Source: Litoreibacter albidus
GTDB taxonomy: Bacteria > Pseudomonadota > Alphaproteobacteria > Rhodobacterales > Rhodobacteraceae
Direction of reading: 5' to 3'
Length of the DNA: 64,000 nucleotides
Assembly: GCF_900107015.1 (NCBI RefSeq)
Contig: NZ_FNOI01000003.1
Location: forward strand, 248,001-312,000
Made by a program: the position numbers and the translations under genes. The notes beneath the pieces were generated by a model that did no database searches, was not told where the DNA came from, and saw only the letters and a program-made list of their open reading frames with translations. This document shows, in pieces, positions 48,701 through 55,702 of this stretch. Every line of letters starts with the position of its first letter. Position 1 is the first letter of the stretch.

Positions 48701-48810
48701 CGGCCGATGTTCATATAGGACAACGCACCTGCGATGACCGAAACGATCATCAAGAACCACACGAAGGACCGATGGTTGAGCGCCCAATCGGACAGGTTGA
48801 ACGACTTCAT
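45757..48810 (-). CDS. RND efflux pump inner-membrane transporter
   Basis: 1017-residue proton-driven AcrB-type exporter with 12 helices and two large periplasmic loops. The first helix begins after SLSDWALNHRSFVWFLMI-like residues, and the TM4 proton-relay Asp pair is in GLLVDDAMIAIETMI. It overlaps both the adaptor gene upstream (4 bases) and the convergent kinase gene. No outer-membrane channel gene is adjacent, so a TolC-type protein from elsewhere is needed. Confidence 0.94.
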   Translation of the reverse strand: MKSFNLSDWALNHRSFVWFLMIVSVIAGALSYMNIGREEDPNFAIKTMVIAAALPGADVRETSTQVTDRIEKKLEDLPELDYTRSETKPGQVVVYVNLLASTKAPELPRIWQRVRNMMGDIRGELPEEFAGFTFNDNFGDVFGNLYAFTSDGYSPREVRDYVENIRRDIQALDDAGKIEIFGTRDEAIYLEFSTERLAALGLNQQAVQATLAAQNAILPSGVIDAGAERVLVRIGGQFTDADSLADINLRVDGRFFRLTDVADIRRGYQDPPSELFRYNGQEAIGLAVGMRQGANILTFGADLADVMAQAQDALPIGVDIYQVADQPHVVDESVGHFIQALVEAVLIVLAVSFVSLGMRAGLVVALTIPLVLAVTFVVMDYTGVTLQRISLGALIIALGLLVDDAMIAIETMITRLERGESLTKAASYAWTSIAFPMLSGTLVTVAGFIPIGLNTSSAGEYTFSLFVVIGVSLLVSWVVAVLFAPLLGVTLLPAKWKHEDKGPSRPTRAFHKVLRGAMRFRWLTIGLTVAAFALSIWGMRFVEQQFFPNSDRPELVVDLNLPQNASIAETQAQVAQMEQHLDGSDHVKFYTSYVGRVAPRFILTFDTLTSAPNLGQIVIQTPSVKDRDALRAQITGIAENKFPGTDVFVKLLEVGPPVGRPVQYRISGPDIGILRDHARELAALVSSDARTANTVMDWNEPARVVRVNILQDKARQLGVSQRDIAAGLNAIYDGTKLTQLRDEAYLVDIIARGDEASRHSVEALAGLQLALSSGKTIPLRSVATFEYGTEQPIIHQRTRMPTITVKASISTKDQPATVVTGLTDQIAEFSDALPLGYKVEVGGAVESSEESQAPIAAVVPMMLLVMVTLVMIQMQSFRLAFVVLCVAPLGLIGVVVALGLSGAPLGFVAILGVLALMGILIRNSIILVSEIEVLRSRGRSAWDAVFEASDSRARPILLTAAAASLALIPISRQIFWGPMAFAMMGGIIVGTVITLVFVPALYLAVFKVKREEGEANA

Positions 48811-49868
48811 TGCGTCACGCGTGGGCCAACGATTTGCCCATCCTCTAGTGAATTTATGCCCTTGGTGATCACCTCGTCACCGGCTTTGAGCCCGTCTGTG
48901 ATCTGAACCCGCGAGCCTATGGATGTCCCTAAAGCAACAGGCACGCGGCGCACGGCGTTGGTGGTGCGATCGACGACCCAGACGAAAGGTGATGTGTCAA
49001 AATCGCGGATCGCCGAACGGGCAAGGCTCACCCCAAGCTGCGCATTTGCCGACGGCACCACGCGCACCAATGCGCCCAGCCGGAACCCTGTGGGGGGCTC
49101 CGTGAGTGTCAGATGAACCTGCCGCGTGCGTGTGGAGGCTGCGGCGACCGGATCAATCCGCGTCAGGGTGGCTTTCGCTGTGATATCCGCGTTGGCGGTC
49201 AGGCTGGCATCAAAGACTGTGCCGACGGTTAATCCTGCAACGTCTTGCTCTGTCAGGTCGATTGTAATCTCGCGCCCCTCAGCGCCTGCAAGGCGCAGGA
49301 CGGACTGCCCAGCCACCAAAGAGGCCCCTGCCTCCTCATAGACCAGCGTGATGACGCCATCCTGAGGTGCCGTCATCGTGGCGAAGCTGCGCATGTCGTT
49401 GGCTTGCTCCAAAGTGGCCTGCGCTTGCTCGAACCGTGCCTCGGCTGCCGTTAGCGCGCGTTGCGCGTCCTCGAGGCTGGTTTCGCTATCAACCCCGCGC
49501 CCGAGCAGTGCGCGCGCACGGGTGGCGGCATCTTGCGCGGAGCGCAGCTGCGCGCGGACAACCGTGACGCCCGCTTGCGCCGTTCTCACGTCGGCATCTA
49601 GGTCTTCAGGGTCAAGCTGGGCGAGGATGTGACCCTTTTTGACCAAATCGCCGACGCCCACGGGGCGCTCAACGATGGTCCCGCTGAGCGGAAACCCTAA
49701 ATCAATCTCCGCCTTCGCCGAGACAACACCCACGAAGCTGGATTTGAGCCCCGCCCGCATATCCACCAGTTCCGACACCACCGGACGCGCGGCAGACGCG
49801 CGCGTGTTGTCTGATTGGTCCGCAAAAGCGGGAAGCGCCATCAGGCACAGGGCCAGAGCAAATCTCAT
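48807..49868 (-). CDS. RND periplasmic adaptor (membrane fusion protein), second of two
   Basis: 353 residues with signal peptide MRFALALCLMALPAFADQS. Its lipoyl half (SGTIVERPVGVGDLVKKGHI), alpha-hairpin, beta-barrel and membrane-proximal domains fit the HlyD/AcrA family. It overlaps the other adaptor gene and the RND gene by 4 bases each. There is no lipobox. It differs clearly from its neighbour, so both may sit in one pump. Confidence 0.91.
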   Translation of the reverse strand: MRFALALCLMALPAFADQSDNTRASAARPVVSELVDMRAGLKSSFVGVVSAKAEIDLGFPLSGTIVERPVGVGDLVKKGHILAQLDPEDLDADVRTAQAGVTVVRAQLRSAQDAATRARALLGRGVDSETSLEDAQRALTAAEARFEQAQATLEQANDMRSFATMTAPQDGVITLVYEEAGASLVAGQSVLRLAGAEGREITIDLTEQDVAGLTVGTVFDASLTANADITAKATLTRIDPVAAASTRTRQVHLTLTEPPTGFRLGALVRVVPSANAQLGVSLARSAIRDFDTSPFVWVVDRTTNAVRRVPVALGTSIGSRVQITDGLKAGDEVITKGINSLEDGQIVGPRVTQ

Positions 49869-50914
49869 TGCGTGATCTCCGCTTGGCGCACGATGCGCCC
49901 AGAATACAAAAGCTGCGCGCCGCGCGCGACGACCAGTGTGCCGTCCTCCAGCCCATCCGCGACAATGATGCGGCCCGTCTCGAAGCGGTCGATGGTGATC
50001 TGCCTGACGGACACTGCCATCGTGTCAGGATCGACAACCCAGACGGCTGGGCCATCCGCAGTTGCCGACATCGCGGTGTGGGGCAGCGTTATATGCGGGG
50101 GGCCTTCCGTCGTTGCCGTGCCCAGTACCGCGTCGCCGTAGTTAACGCTGCTTGGCGGATCAATGATCGACACGGTTATGGCGACGGTGCCCTTCGTCGG
50201 ATCGACCAAGGGCGAGATTTCACGGGTACGCCCCTCAAATGTCGGGCCAGTGCTGTCGATCAGCTCCAGACTAACAGTCTCGATAGGATACCCTTGCGTC
50301 ATCAATACTTCGGGGACATCAAAAATGGCGTCGATCCCCTCCCCCAACGCCAGCTCCAACACCGGTTGTGCGGAGCCCACGACTTGCCCCGGCTCTACCG
50401 CGCGCTTGATAACGGTAGCGGCCATCGGTGCCAGCAGCACCGTTTCACTCAGCGCTTTCTCGGCACGCTCCAAGTCGGAGCGTGCTTGTGCCAAAGTTGC
50501 CTCCGCAATTCGCAAAGCGTCTTGCGCGCTATCGCGCCGGATGCGCGTGGTGGCCCCGCGCTCCAGCAGCGCCGTTTGGCGGTCTAGGTCTTCTATAGCT
50601 TGGGCGTGGTCGGCTTTGGCCGTCGACAAGCCCGCCTCCGCGGCGCGCAACGCCTGCTGCTGCTGCACGGCTTCCATGCGCACCAACGGGGCGCCTTTGT
50701 CCACCACATCGCCCTCTTCCACCAACACCTGCGAGATACGACCACCTTGAGGGAAAGACGCATTCAACTGATCGCGCGCTACTATTTCGCCGGTCAAGGT
50801 CTGGCTTCGGGTGTCAGCGACAGTGGCGGTTGTGACAATTTCCACCGCCAGCGGCGCGTCTGCAGCCACAGGCGCGGTGCAAAGGGTCAAAGCAAGAAGC
50901 GCGCGAAACAACAT
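49865..50914 (-). CDS. RND periplasmic adaptor (membrane fusion protein), first of two
   Basis: 349 residues from the chosen ATG 50914, with signal peptide MLFRALLALTLCTAPVAADA. It has the lipoyl motif FPQGGRISQVLVEEGDVVDKG and a long alpha-hairpin (residues about 75-150). Starts at 50920 and 50968 are in frame; GGTGG lies about 8 bases before 50914. It is the first gene of the three-gene pump operon. The promoter region (50969-51091) has no clear operator, and no regulator gene is adjacent. Confidence 0.9.
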   Translation of the reverse strand: MLFRALLALTLCTAPVAADAPLAVEIVTTATVADTRSQTLTGEIVARDQLNASFPQGGRISQVLVEEGDVVDKGAPLVRMEAVQQQQALRAAEAGLSTAKADHAQAIEDLDRQTALLERGATTRIRRDSAQDALRIAEATLAQARSDLERAEKALSETVLLAPMAATVIKRAVEPGQVVGSAQPVLELALGEGIDAIFDVPEVLMTQGYPIETVSLELIDSTGPTFEGRTREISPLVDPTKGTVAITVSIIDPPSSVNYGDAVLGTATTEGPPHITLPHTAMSATADGPAVWVVDPDTMAVSVRQITIDRFETGRIIVADGLEDGTLVVARGAQLLYSGRIVRQAEITQ

Positions 50915-51091
50915 AGGCATGGCCACCTGATCCTGTGAAAACCTGTCGGTCACTGTCGCATATCGCATGCGGCAGAGTCCTGCGAAAATAGAGAATTCAC
51001 GTCTATACGCACCGTTTACACGGGCGCAAGCAAATAAGTGTACCGATCAGTTTAGTTGCGTGGGGCGTATTAGCCGCTAGCTTTGTGCTGC

Positions 51092-51811
51092 TTACGCCTC
51101 TTCCAGCGAATAGACTTCGGCCTTCCAAGCCGCCGCACCGCGGTAAACTGCGACGATGCTGGCGATACCGCGGAAGAACTGGGTAAGCTGGTTTTGTGAC
51201 ATAGCCTCCAGCACACCCGATAGGTTGCGCCCTTCCCAGAAACGGAAATAGTACCACTTCCCAGCGTCGTCGCTGACGCGGGTATATTTACGCAAGTGGC
51301 CCCAAAGCGTGTCCATATCCGCGCGGGAGCGAATGAATATCCCCGGCTCCTTGTGGCAAAGGTGCATGGTCGCCATCTCCTGCGCTACGTCAGGCAGGTG
51401 GGTTAATAGCACCCGCGTGAACCGCGCGTCTTGATCCAACTCGACCAGATACGGCAGCACGTCGCCCAACTCCTCCGCGACCTCCCCCTTTAAAAGGCAC
51501 CGCCACGGCAGGTCACATGCCTCCACCACGCTGCGCCCCTGCACCAGCTTTGCCGTGTCTATAACGACATAGGTTTTCATCGGTGGCACGGCGATCTTGT
51601 CGCCGTATTCCGCGATCTCTGCCGCCGTCGGCTCTGGCTGAGCGAACAGCGCGTCTAGCAAAGTGTCAGGCACCGTTTTCAGCGGCCAAATCCCCGTCTG
51701 GCTGTCCAGTGGCACGACATCGGGAATTGGGGTCTGCTGAAGGCAAACGGCAGTGGGGATAACGGGCGTGATCCCTGCGACAACGGTGGTTTGTCCTGCG
51801 GCTGGGGGCAT
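51092..51811 (-). CDS. DUF4123 protein, type VI secretion effector-adaptor-like
   Basis: 239 residues. The C-terminal 150 match the DUF4123 pattern: LPWRCLLKGEVAEELGDVLP, YLVELDQ, IFIRSRADMDTLWGHLRKYT, and WYYFRFWEGRNLSGVLEAM, ending near the PYR-type tail. DUF4123 proteins load effectors onto VgrG spikes of type VI secretion systems. The N-terminal 70 residues are Pro/Thr-rich. ATG 51811 has AAGGAG 9 bases upstream, whereas 51907 lacks one. No VgrG, Hcp or sheath gene is in the window. It is divergent from the gene at 52039. Confidence 0.8.
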   Translation of the reverse strand: MPPAAGQTTVVAGITPVIPTAVCLQQTPIPDVVPLDSQTGIWPLKTVPDTLLDALFAQPEPTAAEIAEYGDKIAVPPMKTYVVIDTAKLVQGRSVVEACDLPWRCLLKGEVAEELGDVLPYLVELDQDARFTRVLLTHLPDVAQEMATMHLCHKEPGIFIRSRADMDTLWGHLRKYTRVSDDAGKWYYFRFWEGRNLSGVLEAMSQNQLTQFFRGIASIVAVYRGAAAWKAEVYSLEEA

Positions 51812-51860
51812 CTGGCAACTCCTTGGTGACCGCTGCACGCGCAGCGTCTTGGTCGTTCGG

Positions 51861-51908
51861 GTATGGCTATTGTGCACGGTCACGCGCCGTATGGCTATCG
51901 TGTTCACG
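51861..51908. repeat. Direct repeat, 28-base spacing, upstream of the DUF4123 gene
   Basis: GTATGGCTAT occurs at 51861-51870 and 51889-51898. Each copy is followed by a similar (T/C)GTG-N2-CACG-like element, so about 18-20 bases are alike. On the minus strand these lie 50-97 bases before the DUF4123 start, where a regulator could bind as a tandem pair. Confidence 0.45.
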
Positions 51909-52038
51909 CTTATCTCACAGGGTATGTTCGTTGATTTTTGCGTCCTGTTCCGGTAGGGTTTAGGGACAGATTTTAGTTTTCGTTCTTGAATATCTTTTTT
52001 GACATAGCGGCGTTTGAAGTCGCGCCTTGGGATTTATC

Positions 52039-52788
52039 ATGCGTATATCCGAAGACCAATTTGCAAGCCTCCAGACATTTTCTAGGGAGCGCTTTGAAAC
52101 AGAACTTGCTGACTGGTTGCGCGTAAATCGGGCGGCCTACGTGGATGATTTGACCCCGTCGCAGCTGAACCGCGTCGCCAAGGCCGTATGCGCGCGCTGC
52201 GACGCGTTGGAGCTGTTCGGCGAAGACGCCACCCGCGCCTTTGGCTCTGCAGCAACGGTATACGGCGTCTACTCAGAAACGGATCCGCTGTTCGAAGACA
52301 TTTACTACGCCACACTACCGCGCGCAGGTGCGCGTATCCCGCATAAGGCGGCGGGTATCTGGGACGGGTTGGTCAAAGTGCTGGACGCGGAGTTCTCAAC
52401 ACGCAGCGGCATAGAGTTGATGAACTCCCTTGAGCAGGCGTTTTGCGGGGACAGCTACCCCGACCTGCCCGCAATGGAAGTGTTGCAGACCTATTTCCCC
52501 GAGCGTTTCGCCCGACTGACGCCCTCCCAGATCAAGGCGCATCTGGCGCACTCCGACTATCAAGCCAAACGGCTGGGGTTGGAGCAGCCGATGGCGCTGC
52601 GCTTTCACCGCGATGTGGGGCTCTTACTGGGGGCTTATTTCTCGATCGACCCGCTTTACCCGTGGGCACAAAAAGCCTTTGCCCACGCAGGCGACGACAT
52701 GGCGAAGATATCGCGCCTACGTGCGGCGCTCACGCACATCGTTCGCCAAACCCAAACACCCAGCGCAGGAGAGCCATCATGTGCCTAG
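52039..52788 (+). CDS. Unknown helical protein next to the DUF4123 gene (T6SS-associated-like)
   Basis: 249 residues from ATG 52039 (an upstream in-frame TTG at 52027 is possible). It is mostly helical with no signal or membrane segment. Two similar stretches occur: GVYSETDPLFEDIYYATL (about 75-92) and GAYFSIDPLYPWAQKAF (about 200-217). The second, with DPLYPW, resembles proteins found beside type VI secretion effector genes. The gene overlaps the next CDS by 10 bases. Function unknown; a chaperone, an adaptor helper or an immunity protein are options. Confidence 0.7.
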   Translation: MRISEDQFASLQTFSRERFETELADWLRVNRAAYVDDLTPSQLNRVAKAVCARCDALELFGEDATRAFGSAATVYGVYSETDPLFEDIYYATLPRAGARIPHKAAGIWDGLVKVLDAEFSTRSGIELMNSLEQAFCGDSYPDLPAMEVLQTYFPERFARLTPSQIKAHLAHSDYQAKRLGLEQPMALRFHRDVGLLLGAYFSIDPLYPWAQKAFAHAGDDMAKISRLRAALTHIVRQTQTPSAGEPSCA

Positions 52789-53672
52789 CAGGCTGCACCT
52801 CAGACAGCGGTAACGAGACAGCGTCCCAAAGCGCGCCGCCCGAAACAACAACGCCTCCGTCAGCGGGCACCGGCACGTCCAACGGCGGCGCCACCGCCAC
52901 CTGTGAGCCGTTCGTGATCACGTCCGAGACCGTCGCCACAACGCCCGGTGCGCGGACGCGAACACGGATCGGCATTGGCGAGGAGGTCGACTTGGCCACA
53001 GATCCCGTCACCACCGTGACTTGGACCATCGTGTCCGACAACGGCCAGAAAGGCACGCTCAGCACCGCGTCGGGCAGCACGTCGCAATATACAGCCTGTG
53101 ACCGCGCGAAGTCCGTCACCATCAAGGCAGAAAGCGCGTGCGGACGGACAGACACCCAAACGTTTACGGTAGTCGAGCCATCCGACGGGCGGTTCACTGC
53201 GGAAACTGACGTCTCAGCCATTACGCCGCCAACAATCAAAGTCGGTTTCCAGGCTGCCCCTGGAATAATGCCTAATGACGTGTCCTTTTATAACTGCGAT
53301 CTGCGCGAGGGCGTTTGTGCGGCGATCACCTCAGGTGTGTTTCTCAGAACACCGCCGCCGAACCACGCCGACACAGGACAATGGCTTCCCCTCACATCAA
53401 CAGTTGGACCAGATGGCACCGAGTTTTCCGGACATGATACAGTCACCGGCACACGCCTCCTCTCTCAGTTTCCACAGAACGGCACAACGGACGGTCTGTT
53501 TCACTGGCCAATTCCGTGGCGATTACAGGTACGTGGCGGGGGCACCAACGGTGGGCTTGTGTTCGACACCGTAGACCATGAACTTACTTATACCGCCTCA
53601 ACGCGGTTAATGAAGATGCAAAAGGCCAATCGCAGCGCTCAACTAACAGTTCCACAACCAACAGTTCCATAG
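52779..53672 (+). CDS. Unknown secreted-type beta-rich protein (GIGEE motif)
   Basis: 297 residues. GGAGAG lies 6 bases before ATG 52779; the long in-frame opening upstream belongs to another gene's region. The start MCLAGCTSDSG resembles a lipobox but has no hydrophobic signal before it. A Thr/Ser/Pro-rich linker follows, then a domain with RTRTRIGIGEEVDLATDP and alternating Thr/Val strands, and a second beta domain with paired Cys (YNCDLREGVC). RIGIGEE-type domains are known to me from contractile-injection-associated proteins; I state that as recollection. It could be cargo for the DUF4123 adaptor. Confidence 0.66.
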   Translation: MCLAGCTSDSGNETASQSAPPETTTPPSAGTGTSNGGATATCEPFVITSETVATTPGARTRTRIGIGEEVDLATDPVTTVTWTIVSDNGQKGTLSTASGSTSQYTACDRAKSVTIKAESACGRTDTQTFTVVEPSDGRFTAETDVSAITPPTIKVGFQAAPGIMPNDVSFYNCDLREGVCAAITSGVFLRTPPPNHADTGQWLPLTSTVGPDGTEFSGHDTVTGTRLLSQFPQNGTTDGLFHWPIPWRLQVRGGGTNGGLVFDTVDHELTYTASTRLMKMQKANRSAQLTVPQPTVP

Positions 53673-53684
53673 GAAAGCACGCAT

Positions 53685-54377
53685 ATGACCTACTACGCCG
53701 ATTTGACCCGCGAAATCGCGATGATTTGTCTGAGCATGTCCCTAGGAAACGCCGAGGGGTTTGTGCAAGACGTGGAGATCAGCAAGCTCTCAAAGACGGA
53801 GTACATCGCCGTGCTCGCCGCGTCGGCGGTGCGCATCGGGGGCTGCGCGAACTACGACCCCGCGTCCGCCTTCGCTGCCGCCTCGCGGGTGACGGAGCGC
53901 GCGTTGGCCACCTACGACCCCGCCAGTGGCGACCAAACGCTGGACCTCATGGGGTTGATGACCAAATACATGCGCTATCCCGACAGCAGCTTTCAGCAAG
54001 ACCACGCGGCGCAGCTTGAGGTGTTCGAAGTCTGGATCGACACATGGGCGAAGGCCGAGGCACATATCGACCCCAGTTGGTCACCCAGCGACAGCTTTCC
54101 ACCTTTCGAGCATCCCGATGTCATCGACGGTCAGGGCGCCGATGACATCCAGAACGCCGACTTGAAAAGCGCCTATGAGACACATCTGGCGAACAAGCAA
54201 ACGTTTCTGACGCGCCACCGCAATCAGTCGCTCCTGCGCCGCGCGTTGGACCAGCATGGCGATGCCTTCGTGCGCTACGCCGAAGACCTTGGAAAACTGC
54301 CGGAGCTCTCGGACCGCTTGAAGGCCTTGGCCGACCGCGTGAACGCGCCAATGTTGGTGGCTGCCCTTACCAAGTAA
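53685..54377 (+). CDS. Unknown helical protein (possible immunity or partner protein)
   Basis: 230 residues, soluble and mostly helical, with AVLAASAVRIGGCANYDPAS and a Trp/Pro-rich middle (WIDTWAKAEAHIDPSWSPSD). It lies 12 bases after the previous gene in the same direction, with GGAAAG upstream of ATG 53685. There is no signal peptide or membrane helix. No family is recognised. By position after a putative effector it could be the cognate immunity or chaperone protein. Confidence 0.65.
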   Translation: MTYYADLTREIAMICLSMSLGNAEGFVQDVEISKLSKTEYIAVLAASAVRIGGCANYDPASAFAAASRVTERALATYDPASGDQTLDLMGLMTKYMRYPDSSFQQDHAAQLEVFEVWIDTWAKAEAHIDPSWSPSDSFPPFEHPDVIDGQGADDIQNADLKSAYETHLANKQTFLTRHRNQSLLRRALDQHGDAFVRYAEDLGKLPELSDRLKALADRVNAPMLVAALTK

Positions 54378-54449
54378 TCCGTATGCCATGCCCTCGCGTC
54401 ACTGCGCTAAAACAGGTGTGGTCTTGGCGAAAAGCGGATACTTTGATGA

Positions 54450-55085
54450 ATGGTCCAAGCGTCACCGATTCCCCTCGATAACCTGATCGTCTGCACGCAC
54501 TGCGATGCGGCCTTCACGCTACAACGCCCCGAGGTGGGGCAAAGGGCGCGGTGTACGCGGTGTGGCACCGTTTTAATCACGCCGCGCCGTAAGGCAGGTT
54601 TGCAGATCATTGCCGTGTCGGTCGCCATCACGATCTTGATTATCGGCGCCACGATCTTCCCGTTTCTGTCGATCTCTGCGGCTGGGAAAACCAACTCCGT
54701 CTCCATTCTGGATGCGGCACTTGCGTTCAGCGACGGCCCGCTGGTGGCGCTGACGCTGACAACCGCTGCCCTCATCATTTTCGTGCCGCTCGCACGTGTG
54801 TTGCTTACCATATACGTGCTGGTCCCCATCGTGTTGGACCGCCCGCCGGCCCGTGGGGCCACGCAAGCCTTCCGCCTGTCTGAAGCGCTGCGTCCGTGGT
54901 CAATGGCCGAAATTTTCGCCCTCGGCTGTGCGGTAGCGCTGATCAAAATCAGCGATCTGGCCGACGTGGGCTTCGGCCCCGCGTTCTGGATGTTTTGCAC
55001 ATTGGTGGTGCTCGTTGTTGTTCAAGATAGTTTTCTGTGTAGATGGTCGGTATGGAAGTCGCTGGACAATACTCAAACATCATAA
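54450..55085 (+). CDS. PqiA-like membrane protein, first copy
   Basis: 211 residues. An N-terminal zinc-ribbon-like pair (CTHCDAAF and RCTRCGT) is followed by four helices, the half-length PqiA unit. It works with PqiB/PqiC in an MCE-type lipid path between the membranes. E. coli PqiA has two such halves in one protein. Here the second copy is a separate gene that overlaps this one by 43 bases. Confidence 0.88.
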   Translation: MVQASPIPLDNLIVCTHCDAAFTLQRPEVGQRARCTRCGTVLITPRRKAGLQIIAVSVAITILIIGATIFPFLSISAAGKTNSVSILDAALAFSDGPLVALTLTTAALIIFVPLARVLLTIYVLVPIVLDRPPARGATQAFRLSEALRPWSMAEIFALGCAVALIKISDLADVGFGPAFWMFCTLVVLVVVQDSFLCRWSVWKSLDNTQTS

Positions 55086-55702
55086 GCGCCCGCGAATTGG
55101 GCGTGGTTGCCTGCACGCGCTGCACACAGGTTTGGCCTGCAGGCACAGCGGTATGCAGCCGGTGCGGCAGCACCATCGTTGCGCGCGATGCCAAGAGCCT
55201 GCAACGGGTCTGGGCGCTGTGGATCGTGGGGCTGATGTGCTACGTGCCCGCCAACCTCTACCCGATGCTGCGCACCCGCACCCTGCTTAGCGTTCAGGAG
55301 GACACGATTGTCGGCGGCGCGGTGGAGCTTATGCACCATGGGGCCATTGGCATCGCGCTCATCATCCTCATCGCCAGCGTCGTTATTCCGCTCGGAAAAT
55401 TCATGGCCATTGCGTTCTTGGCGATCTCCGTGACACGGCCATCCAGCGTCTCCAACCACCACCGCCAAATCCTGTATGAGGTCGTGGAATACATCGGGCG
55501 CTGGTCAATGATCGACATCTTTGTGGTTGCGATCATGTCATCGCTCGTACAGTTAAATACACTGGCTGCGGTCAATCCGGGGCGGGCTAGCCTGTTTTTC
55601 GCGCTTTCCGTGATATTTACCATGCTATCGGCGCAAGCATATGACAGTCGCATGATTTGGGACGTCCAAGCCAAGCAAGAAGGAACGACCACGGATGAGT
55701 GA
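55043..55702 (+). CDS. PqiA-like membrane protein, second copy
   Basis: 219 residues. It has a zinc-ribbon-like N-terminus (CTRC and CSRCGS), then helices including YVPANLYPMLRTRTL, a PqiA hallmark, and VIPLGKFMAIAFLAIS. It overlaps the first PqiA-like gene by 43 bases and pqiB by 8. ATG 55043 is used; the in-frame ATG at 55052 is possible. The two copies together equal one classical PqiA. Confidence 0.9.
   Translation: MVGMEVAGQYSNIISARELGVVACTRCTQVWPAGTAVCSRCGSTIVARDAKSLQRVWALWIVGLMCYVPANLYPMLRTRTLLSVQEDTIVGGAVELMHHGAIGIALIILIASVVIPLGKFMAIAFLAISVTRPSSVSNHHRQILYEVVEYIGRWSMIDIFVVAIMSSLVQLNTLAAVNPGRASLFFALSVIFTMLSAQAYDSRMIWDVQAKQEGTTTDE

Noticed and set aside
51008-51060. Imperfect GATC-centred repeat upstream of the RND operon as a TetR operator
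   Set aside because: Only a few arm positions pair and no TetR-family gene is nearby, so support is too weak.
52779-52796. Lipobox-like start MCLAGC of the 52779 gene
   Set aside because: No hydrophobic signal precedes it in any upstream in-frame sequence, so lipid attachment is not supported.
51092-54377. Mobile element or prophage carrying the DUF4123 island
   Set aside because: No integrase, transposase, terminal repeats, tRNA target or change in base composition was seen.
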